DNA of 64,000 nt from Pokkaliibacter plantistimulans (GTDB lineage: Bacteria > Pseudomonadota > Gammaproteobacteria > Pseudomonadales > Balneatricaceae): assembly GCF_003194385.1 (NCBI RefSeq), contig NZ_LAPT01000041.1, positions 1-64,000 of the forward strand. Direction: 5' to 3'. The position numbers were made by a program, and so were the translations under genes. Below the pieces are notes generated by a model. The model was not told where the DNA came from. It made no database searches and worked only from the letters and a program-made list of their open reading frames with translations. Within the stretch, counting starts at the first letter, position 1, and each line of letters starts with the position of its first letter. Below are positions 1 through 8,343 of the stretch, one piece after another.

Positions 1-7
1 CCTGACT

Positions 8-29
8 GTTGGCCCACCGGTGTGCCAAC
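8..29. repeat. Imperfect palindrome at window edge
   Basis: GTTGGC at 8-13 and GCCAAC at 24-29 flank the palindromic core CACCGGTG (15-22). It could be the tail-end hairpin of a gene outside the window or an operator. No T-run follows it, so a terminator role is not supported. Confidence 0.35.
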
Positions 30-73
30 GGTAGCCTGGTGAGCAGCCAGATGGGTGCGCAGGAAATCTCTGC

Positions 74-220
74 TTAACAGGCTGTTGAAAAACGTTATCG
101 AGGCCGCCGAGACAAGGAAAAAACAGGCGAAAAAGCGGAGTTTAGTGAGCTAAATGAGCATTTTGAGCCTGTTTTTGACGCGGTATTCGGCAACGCAGAT
201 AGATTTTCAACGACCTGTTA
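74..220. repeat. MITE-like dispersed repeat, copy 1
   Basis: This element of about 147 bp has terminal inverted repeats: TAACAGGCTGTTGAAAA at 74-90 and TTTTCAACGACCTGTTA at 204-220, with two mismatches between arms. Its right half is roughly 80% identical by eye to 7572-7636, including the shared strings TATTCGGC and AGATTTTCAAC. It also shares an internal segment (AAGCG.AGTTTA...TAAAT.AGCATT) with 63244-63280. No transposase is encoded. A short open frame across it is an artefact of the repeat. The rest of 1-304 holds only the palindrome at 8-29 and the inverted repeat at 235-266. Confidence 0.7.
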
Positions 221-234
221 AAACGCACTCTGTT

Positions 235-266
235 AGGTTCAGGGCATCTACACATACCCTGAACCT
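235..266. promoter_or_regulatory. Perfect 10-bp inverted repeat upstream of the ATPase gene
   Basis: AGGTTCAGGG (235-244) and CCCTGAACCT (257-266) are perfect complements separated by 12 nt, ending 38 nt before the ATPase start codon. No T-run follows on the plus strand, so an operator or 5'-leader hairpin for the two-gene module is more likely than a terminator. No factor can be named. Confidence 0.5.
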
Positions 267-304
267 GATCCCCTCAACGTCTATGCATTCAAGTGGAGAT
301 AACG

Positions 305-1471
305 ATGCTGATTCAATCTGTCCATTTAAAGAATTTTCTTAGCTATGGCAGTGACTCAGAACCGCTTGAACTACGTCCTCTGAATCTGATTATCGGTCCG
401 AACGGCTCAGGTAAGTCTAACTTGATTGAAGCCGTTGACCTGTTGCGTGCCACACCGAAAGATCTTTTAAGACCTATTCGTGATGGTGGGGGTATACGTG
501 ATTGGTTGTGGAAAGGAGAAAAGGGAATAGCTGTTGCGACTATAAATGCTGTTCTAAGTAGTCCTAATTCGACGCAATCAAATCTTCGCTATGTACTTAG
601 TTTTACCGAAGTGATGCAACACTTCGAGATCACCGATGAGCGTGTCGAAAACGAAAAGCCCGATAGTGGCCACATGCAGCCTTATTTCTACTACAAGTTT
701 GAAAATGGTCATGGAGTTCTAAATGTAAAAACGAAGATGCGCCAACTAAAACACGAAGAAATTGATGTCAGCGCTTCTATATTGTCTCAGCGTAAAGACC
801 CTGACCAGTACCCCGAATTGACCTATCTTGGGTCAGTATTTGACAAGATTCGGCTTTACCGGGAATGGAGCTTTGGCCGCTATACCCCACCACGAATGCC
901 GCAAAAAGCTGACATGCCTAATGACTATCTAGAACCTGACTGCCGTAATCTGGGATTGGTCCTTAACCGCCTTGCAAGTACTCCCAGCGCCAAAAAGCGC
1001 GTAGTTAGTGCACTACAAGCACTTTACGAGGGTATCGATGACTACCATGTGCAAATTGAAGGCGGTACGGTGCAGGTATTTCTTCATGAGGGCGACAGGT
1101 CCATCCCGGCAACACGTCTGTCAGATGGCACATTACGCTATTTGTGCCTGCTGGCTATTCTCTGCCATCCAGCGCCACCACCATTAATCTGTATCGAAGA
1201 GCCAGAGCTGGGCTTGCATCCAGATGTGCTGCCTGCCTTGGCAGACTTGTTAAAAGAAGCGGCAGAGCGTACGCAACTGATAGTAACTACGCATTCCGAT
1301 GTGTTGGTCGATGCCATGAGCGACCAACCCGAGTCAGTGATCGTCGCAGAGAAGGATGAAACAGGGACTCAGCTAAGGCGTCTGAGCAAAGCCGAACTTG
1401 CTCCTTGGCTGGAAAAATATCGCCTTGGCCAGTTATGGACACGAGGTGATCTGGGAGGGACTCGCTGGTGA
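305..1471 (+). CDS. AAA family (ABC/SMC-like) ATPase, partner of DUF4276 protein
   Basis: The 388-residue protein is a RecF/SMC-like ABC ATPase of the AAA_21 kind. Walker A is GPNGSGKS (residues 31-38), the ABC signature is LSDGT, Walker B is the LICIEEPELGLHP block near residue 300, and the switch histidine lies in VTTHS. The C-terminus LWTRGDLGGTRW is typical of ATPases paired with DUF4276 proteins. I chose ATG 305 because GGAG lies at 295-298; an in-frame GTG at 293 would put that site inside the gene. The stop overlaps the next start (GTGA, 1468-1471), so the two are coupled. Base composition is clearly lower in G+C than the rest of the window, suggesting transfer. Similar ATPase/TOPRIM pairs occur in phage-defence modules; a defence role here is inference. 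Confidence 0.85.
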   Translation: MLIQSVHLKNFLSYGSDSEPLELRPLNLIIGPNGSGKSNLIEAVDLLRATPKDLLRPIRDGGGIRDWLWKGEKGIAVATINAVLSSPNSTQSNLRYVLSFTEVMQHFEITDERVENEKPDSGHMQPYFYYKFENGHGVLNVKTKMRQLKHEEIDVSASILSQRKDPDQYPELTYLGSVFDKIRLYREWSFGRYTPPRMPQKADMPNDYLEPDCRNLGLVLNRLASTPSAKKRVVSALQALYEGIDDYHVQIEGGTVQVFLHEGDRSIPATRLSDGTLRYLCLLAILCHPAPPPLICIEEPELGLHPDVLPALADLLKEAAERTQLIVTTHSDVLVDAMSDQPESVIVAEKDETGTQLRRLSKAELAPWLEKYRLGQLWTRGDLGGTRW

Positions 1472-2106
1472 GTAAACGCGATAAACCATCGCTAAAACTG
1501 TTTGTAGAGGGTGGTGGCGACAGTACTCAGCTGAAAACAGAGTGCCGCGAGGGCTTTACTAATTTCATTACTAAAGCAGGTATACGAAAACGGCCAAGGA
1601 TAGTGGCCTGTGGTAGCCGCAACAACGCTTATAACGACTACTGTACAGCGGTGAAGAATGGTGAACCCGCCATGCTGTTGGTGGACAGCGAAACGGCAGT
1701 TGATGCGAGCTGTGTGCAAGGTGAACCTGCAACTTGGACGCCCTGGACTCATTTACACCAACGCGACCAGTGGGGCAAGCCAGCGGGGGCACAGGATGTA
1801 CACTGCCATCTTATGGTGGAGTGCATGGAGGCCTGGCTGATAGCCGATCAGGATGTTCTACAGGATTTCTTTGGACAACAATTTCAGACAAACGCGCTAC
1901 CTGTCATACCTCCATCCGTTGAAACACGGCAAAAGACAGCAATTTACAACGCTCTAAAACAAGCGACACGCAACACACAGAAAGGCGAGTACGGTAAAGG
2001 TAGCCACTCCTTCAAGCTACTAGGGCTAATCAACCCAGAAAAAGTAATCACAATGTCACCTTGGGCAAAGCGATTTGTTGATCAGCTCAAACACGAAATG
2101 CAGTAA
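1468..2106 (+). CDS. DUF4276 / TOPRIM-like protein
   Basis: This 212-residue protein resembles the DUF4276 family, which has a TOPRIM-like fold. The likely metal-binding acids are E14 in LFVEGGGD and D73/E75 in LLVDSE; a second conserved block is HLMVECMEAWLIAD. The start is GTG at 1468, overlapping the ATPase stop, with GGGAGG at 1453-1458 as ribosome binding site. TOPRIM proteins encoded with ABC ATPases (OLD nucleases, PARIS AriB, AbiLii/RloB-like proteins) are often nuclease effectors triggered by the ATPase. That role is inferred here. It shares the low G+C of its partner. Confidence 0.75.
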   Translation: MSKRDKPSLKLFVEGGGDSTQLKTECREGFTNFITKAGIRKRPRIVACGSRNNAYNDYCTAVKNGEPAMLLVDSETAVDASCVQGEPATWTPWTHLHQRDQWGKPAGAQDVHCHLMVECMEAWLIADQDVLQDFFGQQFQTNALPVIPPSVETRQKTAIYNALKQATRNTQKGEYGKGSHSFKLLGLINPEKVITMSPWAKRFVDQLKHEMQ

Positions 2107-2129
2107 CCAAAACGAATGGGGAAGCAGCA

Positions 2130-2154
2130 GGCCGCACTTTGCGGCCCGTTTTTC
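2130..2154 (+). terminator. Rho-independent terminator of the ATPase/DUF4276 unit
   Basis: GGCCGC (2130-2135) pairs with GCGGCC (2141-2146) around a five-base loop, followed by CGTTTTT. It lies 24 nt after the DUF4276 stop and closes the two-gene unit. Confidence 0.8.
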
Positions 2155-2166
2155 TAGCAACACTAC

Positions 2167-2526
2167 TTACTGGTCAAGACAACCTTCAGGAAAAATGACC
2201 ACCGCATCGACCTTGGCAGTTTTGCGATCAAGGCTGAAACCGACGACACATTCCTTATCTTCACGCAGCCGATAGGCCGGGAATTCATCATACTCGTAGT
2301 AACCATCAGCAGGCCCAAGCAGAGCGATGACTTCCGCCTGACTCTTACCCATGACATGCTGCTGCGTTACCAGGTCTGCCAGCATGCTGGCCCGTGCGGG
2401 GATAGATGTCTGCCATGAACTGGCAGCAAAGTGGGCGTTGCCGTATTGGCTGAAGTCTGTCTGCGCTGAACAGGCTGTCATCCCCAACATAGCCACAAGA
2501 CCTGCCATACATGTGTACTTGTTCAT
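2167..2526 (-). CDS. Small BamE/SmpA-like lipoprotein
   Basis: The 119-residue product starts MNKYTCMAGL and has a lipoprotein signal ending in the lipobox LGMTAC, so the mature protein should begin at the cysteine and be lipid-anchored. The region VMGKSQAEVIALLGPADGYYEY resembles the helix and LGxP turn of SmpA/OmlA (BamE-like) folds, a family of small outer-membrane-associated proteins. Start 2526 overlaps the upstream gene's stop as ATGA, so the two are coupled. The exact function is unknown; the BamE-like assignment rests on one motif seen by eye. Confidence 0.65.
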   Translation of the reverse strand: MNKYTCMAGLVAMLGMTACSAQTDFSQYGNAHFAASSWQTSIPARASMLADLVTQQHVMGKSQAEVIALLGPADGYYEYDEFPAYRLREDKECVVGFSLDRKTAKVDAVVIFPEGCLDQ

Positions 2527-3011
2527 GGCGTGATGACCTGCAGACGACCCGCCAATAGCGCATTCATACATTGCTGTGACAACTTGGCATCGTCTGCCAT
2601 GGATAACCCAATCGACAAACCTACCGCATTGTTATGCAGGTCCATGCTTTTCTCGTTGGCTGGATTGTTGGGGTCACTTTCGTGAGCTGTCGTGAAACGC
2701 TGAGCATTGGCATGACCAATATCTCTGGCCAGAAGGGCCGTCCAGTAGCAATGGCGAAATGCGTCACTCTTGTCATTACGCCCGTTTCTCGAGAAACGCG
2801 TTACCGTCTCCGCAAACGCCTTATCCTTCGCAGCCCGAATCGCAAAGGCATGGTGCGGATGGCTGGTCAGATACTTTTTCTCTGCATCGGTAAGATGCAT
2901 CCATTGCTGATAAGCAGATGTACTCACTACTTCATCTCCATGAAAGGTCAAACCCACGGGCGACAACGTCCTTCTGCCCGTCCCCATCGCAATCAAGGGA
3001 GCGCGGAACAT
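2523..3011 (-). CDS. DUF6973-like protein
   Basis: The 162-residue protein contains NDKSDAFRHCYWTALLAR followed by HE.....NP.NE..MDLHNNAVG, a histidine-, aspartate- and asparagine-rich pattern that I associate with DUF6973, whose function is unknown. Start ATG 3011 is chosen because GAGG precedes it at good distance; a TTG start at 3050 would add 13 residues. There is no clear signal peptide. It is translationally coupled to the lipoprotein gene downstream, suggesting a functional pair. Conserved His/Asp/Asn residues could form a catalytic or metal site, but this is not shown. Confidence 0.6.
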   Translation of the reverse strand: MFRAPLIAMGTGRRTLSPVGLTFHGDEVVSTSAYQQWMHLTDAEKKYLTSHPHHAFAIRAAKDKAFAETVTRFSRNGRNDKSDAFRHCYWTALLARDIGHANAQRFTTAHESDPNNPANEKSMDLHNNAVGLSIGLSMADDAKLSQQCMNALLAGRLQVITP

Positions 3012-3179
3012 AGCAATATCCTCATGCGGCCACAAGCTCACCTGAGCCAAGGTCCATCACTCAGGTACGCTATACGATCTCAATCAATTTGCTGTATATC
3101 CTCAATGCCCACTGCCCCCTGCATTTGTCTATAATGGGCCACCCTTTCTTATCCCTGATCTGACTGCGTGGACCCCGGC

Positions 3180-4220
3180 ATGACTGAGCGTTTAACTCTT
3201 ACCCGCCCCGACGACTGGCACCTGCACCTGCGTGATCTCGACGTACTGCCGCATACGGTGCCCGCCACCGCCCGGCAGATGGGCCGTGCCATCATCATGC
3301 CCAACCTCCGCCCCCCGGTGATGAACGCTGAGCAGGCGCTGGCCTATCGTGAGCGCATCATGGCGCAGGTGCCGGCAGGCTCCCGCTTTGAACCACTGAT
3401 GGTGCTGTACCTCACTGACAACACCACCGCCGAGATGATCCGTGCCGCCAAAGCCACCGGCAAGGTCGCCGCGGTCAAGCTCTATCCTGCGGGCGCCACC
3501 ACCAACTCCGACTCCGGTGTGACCGACCTCGGCAAGCTTGATGACATCTGTGCCGCACTGGCCGAATGCGGTATGCCACTGCTGGTACACGGTGAAGTGA
3601 CCCACAACCACGTCGATATTTTCGACCGTGAAAAGCAGTTCCTCGACGATATTCTGGTGCCACTGGTCAGCCGCCATCCGTCACTGAAGCTGGTGGTCGA
3701 GCACATCACCACCGCCGATGCGGTCGCCTTCGTCAACAGTCAGGGAGCCAATGTCGGCGCCACCATTACCGTGCAGCATCTGGCCTACAACCGTAACCAC
3801 ATGCTGGTCGGCGGTATTCGCCCGCATCTGTTCTGCCTGCCCATCCTCAAGCGTAATGTGCATCAGCAGGCACTGCAGGCCGCCGCGATCAGCGGCAGTG
3901 CCAAATTCTTCCTCGGTACCGACTCTGCGCCGCATGCCAAGGGCGCCAAGGAATCGGCCTGTGGTTGTGCAGGCTGCTTCACTGCCTACGCGGCGATTGA
4001 GCTGTATGCGGAGATCTTTGAAGACCTGGGCGCACTGGACAAGCTCGAAGCCTTTGCCAGCCATTTCGGCCCGGACTTCTACGCTCTGCCGCGCAATACC
4101 GACACCATTACCCTGGTCAGGGAAAACTGGCAGGTACCGGCAGAAATGGCCTTCGGCCATGATGTGATCGTGCCGCTACGTGCCGGTGAGACCCTGCGCT
4201 GGAAAATGCTGACAGAGTAA
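3180..4220 (+). CDS. pyrC: Dihydroorotase (class II, E. coli type)
   Basis: PyrC interconverts N-carbamoyl-L-aspartate and dihydroorotate in cytosolic pyrimidine synthesis. The protein aligns along its length with E. coli PyrC (348 residues): [11 protein letters not shown] with the HxH zinc ligands, [13 protein letters not shown] containing the lysine carbamylated in this family, [15 protein letters not shown] and [12 protein letters not shown] 3180 gives 346 residues; an in-frame GTG at 3168 would add four. The gene stands alone with a hairpin terminator after it, the usual situation for pyrC. Confidence 0.97.
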   Translation: MTERLTLTRPDDWHLHLRDLDVLPHTVPATARQMGRAIIMPNLRPPVMNAEQALAYRERIMAQVPAGSRFEPLMVLYLTDNTTAEMIRAAKATGKVAAVKLYPAGATTNSDSGVTDLGKLDDICAALAECGMPLLVHGEVTHNHVDIFDREKQFLDDILVPLVSRHPSLKLVVEHITTADAVAFVNSQGANVGATITVQHLAYNRNHMLVGGIRPHLFCLPILKRNVHQQALQAAAISGSAKFFLGTDSAPHAKGAKESACGCAGCFTAYAAIELYAEIFEDLGALDKLEAFASHFGPDFYALPRNTDTITLVRENWQVPAEMAFGHDVIVPLRAGETLRWKMLTE

Positions 4221-4234
4221 GCGTTACCTGTATT

Positions 4235-4257
4235 CCTCCGGGCGGTATGCCCGGAGG
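4235..4257 (+). terminator. Hairpin after pyrC
   Basis: CCTCCGGGC (4235-4243) and GCCCGGAGG (4249-4257) form a perfect 9-bp stem with a five-base loop, 14 nt after the pyrC stop. The following TTCCTCATT is only weakly T-rich. It may separate pyrC from the diguanylate cyclase gene. Confidence 0.6.
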
Positions 4258-4288
4258 TTCCTCATTCAGCCGCTGCCGACAAGGTGTT

Positions 4289-5887
4289 ATGAGCACGGTC
4301 AACGTCACCCCATTCAGCCGCAGAGCCGCCCGTCGCCTGAATCTGCGTACCCTGATTCTGTCGCTGTGTCTGCTGACGGTCCTGCTGACGCTGGCAATCA
4401 GCCTCTATGCCAGCTACACGGTACAGCGCCAGCTGCTGATCCAGACCACGCTGGAAGCCAACCGGGTTTATGCCTCGAAACTGGCAGAAAGCACCAACCT
4501 GTTTATGACCTCGGCGATTGACCGTTTGTCCTACAGTGCCCATCGCCTGTCGGGACAGCTGCATAATGCCAGCCAGTTGCAGGATGCGGTGGATCGTATC
4601 CGTCTCGACAGCAACCGCTTCAACTCCACCATCATCGTGGCGGCGGACGGTGAAATCCTTGCCTACTCACCGCAGAAGGTGTACCCCGCAGGCCAGCATG
4701 TGGCCTCCCCCGAGTCGCTGGCGGCGCTCAGACAAAGAGCGCTGTATATCAGCGAACCGTTTACCGCGCCCAGTGGTCGCCTGATCATCTTTATCGCCCA
4801 GCCCATCATCGCCGCAGACGGCCAGTATCAGGGCTATGTGGCCGGAACTATCTATCTGCAGGAACACAATGCGCTGGATACCCTGCTCGGCGAGCACCCC
4901 TACAAGGACGGCTCCAATCTCTATGTCGTTGATGAACAGGGCCGGCTGATCTATCACAGCCAGAGTCAGCGCGTGGGTGAATACGTGGAAAGGAACCCGG
5001 TGGTCTCTGCACTGATGCAGGGGCACTCAGGCAGCCAGCAGGTGACCAATACGCAGGGCACCAGCATGCTGGCCGGTTTTGCCACGGTCCCGACCACCCG
5101 TTGGGGTATCGTCGCCCAGCGGCCAATGGCATCCGTCACCAGCGAACTGAATCACCTGATGTTCATTACCGTTCGCAACGCCCTGCCGCTACTGCTGGTG
5201 GCGCTGCTGCTGATCGGCTGGCTGACCCGCCTGATTACCCGGCCACTGCATCAACTGGCACAGATCGCCCATCATCTGGATGATCAGCAGGCGCTGCACC
5301 ATACCAACAACGTCCGCGACTGGTATGCCGAGGCCGGGCAGCTGAAACGTGCCATGCAGGCTGGTCTCCGGGTAATGCAGCACAAGATTGACCGACTTAG
5401 TCAGGAGAGCCTGACCGATCCGCTGACCGGGCTGGTTAATCGTCGCGGACTGGAGCAGGTACTGGCGCAGTGGAGTCAGAACCAGCAGCGCTTCACTCTG
5501 ATCATGCTCGATATCGACCACTTCAAGCGGGTCAACGATGCCTTTGGCCATGATGTGGGTGATCTGGTGCTGTGCTATATCGCCGACCAGCTGCGTCAGC
5601 ATTCGCGACAAGAAGACATCTGTTGCCGCTGCGGCGGAGAGGAATTCATGATGCTGCTGCCGGATGTCAGCGCCGAGCAGGCGCTGGCAGTGGCCGAGCG
5701 GTTACGCCTGCAGGTCGCCGGGCAGAACAGCCCGACAGGCCAGCCGGTTACCCTGTCACTGGGGCTGGCGCAGTTCCCGGAAACCGCAACGGCCGTGATA
5801 CCGCTGCTGAAACAGGTCGATCTGGCCCTGTATGCCGCCAAGCATGCGGGCCGTAATCAGACCATGGTGGCCCAGCCCGCCCCCTGA
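4289..5887 (+). CDS. Membrane diguanylate cyclase with dCache-type sensor
   Basis: The 532-residue protein should make cyclic di-GMP from two GTP. A transmembrane helix lies near residues 20-40, followed by a periplasmic region of about 250 residues resembling a double Cache ligand sensor, a second helix (ALPLLLVALLLIGWL) near residue 300, a short linker and a C-terminal GGDEF domain. The active site is GGEEF (449-453), and an inhibitory I-site RxxD (RQED, 440-443) sits five residues before it, so product inhibition is expected. ATG 4289 is preferred over an upstream in-frame start at 4247, which would read through the hairpin after pyrC. The ligand is unknown. Confidence 0.9.
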   Translation: MSTVNVTPFSRRAARRLNLRTLILSLCLLTVLLTLAISLYASYTVQRQLLIQTTLEANRVYASKLAESTNLFMTSAIDRLSYSAHRLSGQLHNASQLQDAVDRIRLDSNRFNSTIIVAADGEILAYSPQKVYPAGQHVASPESLAALRQRALYISEPFTAPSGRLIIFIAQPIIAADGQYQGYVAGTIYLQEHNALDTLLGEHPYKDGSNLYVVDEQGRLIYHSQSQRVGEYVERNPVVSALMQGHSGSQQVTNTQGTSMLAGFATVPTTRWGIVAQRPMASVTSELNHLMFITVRNALPLLLVALLLIGWLTRLITRPLHQLAQIAHHLDDQQALHHTNNVRDWYAEAGQLKRAMQAGLRVMQHKIDRLSQESLTDPLTGLVNRRGLEQVLAQWSQNQQRFTLIMLDIDHFKRVNDAFGHDVGDLVLCYIADQLRQHSRQEDICCRCGGEEFMMLLPDVSAEQALAVAERLRLQVAGQNSPTGQPVTLSLGLAQFPETATAVIPLLKQVDLALYAAKHAGRNQTMVAQPAP

Positions 5888-5911
5888 ACCGGTTGACGCT
5901 CGCCGACAGGC

Positions 5912-6790
5912 CTATTCCAGCCCGGCGCGGCGGGCCGCCACCCTGGCCAGCGCCGCCCATTCCTTGTCACCATCGCCATGGGCGACCGCCTCCAGCAGGC
6001 TGTCACGCATGCTGCTGGCAAAAGGCAGTGGCACATTCTTGCTTTCACCGGCGGCCAGCGCCAGACGGATATCCTTCAGGCCAAGGGCCAGCTTGAAGCC
6101 GGAAAACTCATACTTCTCCTCAGCGATCAGCTTGCCGTAGCCCACGTAGGCGGGGGCAGCAAACAGCGTGGTAGTGATCAGCTCGATAAAGTCGGCCGCC
6201 GCCACGCCGTGCGCACGACTGAGTGCCGCCCCTTCGGCCATGGTCTCGATGGCACTGCCAATACAGAAGTTCACTGCCAGTTTGACCGCATTGGCCTGCG
6301 AGGGTTGCTCACCGTAGTACCAGGTTTTCTGCCCCATGATATCCAGCAGGGGCTGGATGCGGGCCACCCGCTCAGCGGCACCCGCTGCCAGAATATTGAG
6401 CTTGCCAGCGGCGGCCACATCCACCCGCCCCAGTACCGGCGCCGCCACATAACCTAGGCCGCGCGCCTGATGCACGCCAGTCAGCTCATCCGCCAGCGCC
6501 ACCGAAATGGTGGCCATGTTGACGTGCACACTGCCCGGCGTCATCGCCTCAAGCACCCCAGCGTCAAACAGCACAGCGCGAGTGGCGTTGTCATCGACCA
6601 GCATGGTGATAACGACATCCGCCCCGGCCGCCGCCTGACGCGGAGTCGTGCACACCCTGGCGCCCAGTGCGGCAAGTTCTTCTGCGGGCAGCGGATTGCG
6701 ATTCCATACCTGCAGCGACTGCCCGGCAGCCAGCAGGTTACTGGCCATGGGTTTGCCCATGCTACCAAGGCCGATAAAGGCGATGTTCAT
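5912..6790 (-). CDS. NAD(P)-dependent beta-hydroxyacid dehydrogenase (3-hydroxyisobutyrate dehydrogenase family)
   Basis: The 292-residue enzyme begins with a Rossmann motif, FIGLGSMGKPMA, and carries the family's catalytic-lysine segment SQANAVKLAVNF. The family oxidises beta-hydroxyacids such as 3-hydroxyisobutyrate or tartronate semialdehyde, or reduces succinic semialdehyde; the substrate cannot be told here. Start 6790 is supported by GAGG nine bases upstream; a TTG at 6808 is less likely. It converges on the diguanylate cyclase gene with only 24 nt between stops and appears monocistronic. Confidence 0.88.
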   Translation of the reverse strand: MNIAFIGLGSMGKPMASNLLAAGQSLQVWNRNPLPAEELAALGARVCTTPRQAAAGADVVITMLVDDNATRAVLFDAGVLEAMTPGSVHVNMATISVALADELTGVHQARGLGYVAAPVLGRVDVAAAGKLNILAAGAAERVARIQPLLDIMGQKTWYYGEQPSQANAVKLAVNFCIGSAIETMAEGAALSRAHGVAAADFIELITTTLFAAPAYVGYGKLIAEEKYEFSGFKLALGLKDIRLALAAGESKNVPLPFASSMRDSLLEAVAHGDGDKEWAALARVAARRAGLE

Positions 6791-7051
6791 GCTGTGATTC
6801 CTCTTCAACGTTGAATCTGTACATCCTGAACGAGAGTGCGCGATAGAGAGTTACAACAGTCAGGCATTGATCATTGCCCAGATTGGCAAAACATGTGGTG
6901 TCAGTAACTTCAGCACGGTCGGGATGGTGGCCTCAACCAGCGCCTGACATGGTCACCCACGTTGTCGGCTGATGGTGCTGCAGCAGTATTTATTGATACC
7001 CCGACCAGTCATGATGGAAGTGATCACCTCCACTATGACTGGCAATAGCAA

Positions 7052-7357
7052 TTACTGACCTTGCTTGGCTTTCTGCTTGGCCTCAAACGCCGCCAACTGT
7101 TCAGCGGTGGCAGGCTGCTGGAACTCACTCTTCCAGCGGCTGTAGGGCATGCCATATACCCACTCACGGGCATCGTCATCGCTGAGGCTGAGGTCACGCT
7201 TGCCGGCTTCCTCACCCAGCCACTTGCTCAGGCAGTTACGGCAGAAATCCGCTACCAGCATCAGCTCGATATTCTGCACTTCCTTGTGTTCATCCAGATG
7301 CTGCAACAGGCGGCGAAAGGCAGCGGCTTCCAGTTCAGTACGTTGCTGGTCGTTCAT
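7052..7357 (-). CDS. DUF1244 family protein
   Basis: The 101-residue protein matches DUF1244, a small conserved proteobacterial family of unknown function, through DFCRNCLSKWL and the tail MPYSRWKSEFQQPAT. The paired cysteines CRNC suggest metal binding or redox sensitivity, which is unproven. GAGG six bases before the ATG supports the start. The 261 bases between it and the dehydrogenase gene hold nothing I recognise. Confidence 0.85.
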   Translation of the reverse strand: MNDQQRTELEAAAFRRLLQHLDEHKEVQNIELMLVADFCRNCLSKWLGEEAGKRDLSLSDDDAREWVYGMPYSRWKSEFQQPATAEQLAAFEAKQKAKQGQ

Positions 7358-7486
7358 AAAAACCTCATATCAATCAAAGATAAACAAGCATGGTTGAGGC
7401 AGAGTGGCGGAGCGGTTCAAAGCTATCTCAGTAGCACAGTGACGATGCTGGCCACACTGCCCCACCTGACCGCCTATTGTGCGGGA

Positions 7487-7638
7487 TAGCCGCAGACCCT
7501 GAAAAGCGTTATCGGGACTGCCGGTCTGCAGAGCAAAGAAAACAGACAAATACGGCGTCAAACAGGCCAAATGAACACATTAAGCCTGCTTTTCACGCCA
7601 TATTCGGCGACACAGACAGATTTTCAACAGCCTGCTAG
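7487..7638. repeat. MITE-like dispersed repeat, copy 2
   Basis: This degenerate copy of the element at 74-220 has the right terminus TTTTCAACAGCCTGCTAG (7621-7638), which pairs imperfectly with a decayed left end at 7487-7505. The block 7570-7636 is about 80% identical by eye to the right half of copy 1. It occupies most of the gap between DUF1244 and lemA (7358-7734); the rest of that gap is unremarkable apart from the lemA ribosome binding site. Confidence 0.65.
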
Positions 7639-7734
7639 TGTCACCGGCAGCGACATGACCTACACTGCCTCGGACAGGTGCCGGGGTGACCGGCACCAAC
7701 GGTTGTACCTCCCACTGACAGAAGGACACTGCAC

Positions 7735-8328
7735 ATGGGCATTTCCACTCTTATCACTCTGGCGATTATCGTGGTTATCGTCTTCTGGGTGGTCAGCATC
7801 TACAACGCTCTGGTCACCAAGAAGAGCCAGGTCGATAACGCCTTCGCGCAGATCGAAGTGCAACTCAAACGCCGTTATGACCTGATCCCCAATCTGGTGG
7901 AAACCGCCAAGGGCTATATGCAGCATGAGCGCGGCACCCTGCAGCAGGTGATTGAAGCCCGCGATGCCGCCGCGACCGCGCTGGGACGTCTGGCGCACAG
8001 CCACAGTGAAGGCGATGCCAGTGCGCTGGCCGGGCTGGAAGGCAAGCTCAGCAGCGCCCTCGGTCAGTTCCGGGTGACCATGGAAAACTATCCCGACCTC
8101 AAGGCCAACAGCTCGATGATGCAGCTGAGCGAAGAGCTGACCAGCACCGAGAACAAGGTGGCCCGTTCCCGGCAGTTCTATAACGACGTCGTCACCGATT
8201 ACAACATCTACCGCCAGTCTTTCCCGCCCGTGCTGTTTGCCGCCACCTTCGGCCACCGTGCCAATGCCCCCTTGCTGCAGTTTGAAGACAGCGCCCAGAT
8301 TCAACAGGCACCCAGGGTCACGTTCTGA
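7735..8328 (+). CDS. lemA: LemA family protein
   Basis: The 197-residue protein has one N-terminal membrane helix (about residues 5-24) followed by the LemA block VTKKSQVDNAFAQIEVQLKR and YDLIPNLVETAKGYM. The soluble part is predicted helical. AAGGA lies upstream of the ATG. LemA proteins are often encoded next to membrane M48 proteases, as here (15 nt gap), and the pair is probably cotranscribed. The molecular role is unknown; envelope homeostasis is suggested by the partner. Confidence 0.93.
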   Translation: MGISTLITLAIIVVIVFWVVSIYNALVTKKSQVDNAFAQIEVQLKRRYDLIPNLVETAKGYMQHERGTLQQVIEARDAAATALGRLAHSHSEGDASALAGLEGKLSSALGQFRVTMENYPDLKANSSMMQLSEELTSTENKVARSRQFYNDVVTDYNIYRQSFPPVLFAATFGHRANAPLLQFEDSAQIQQAPRVTF

Positions 8329-8343
8329 GCGGCGGTCAGATAG

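Noticed and set aside
154-342. Short open frame over the first repeat, with a look-alike at 7571-7885
   Set aside because: Both start in the right half of the repeat element and share a peptide (YSATQ.DFQ.P) only because the DNA repeat is shared.
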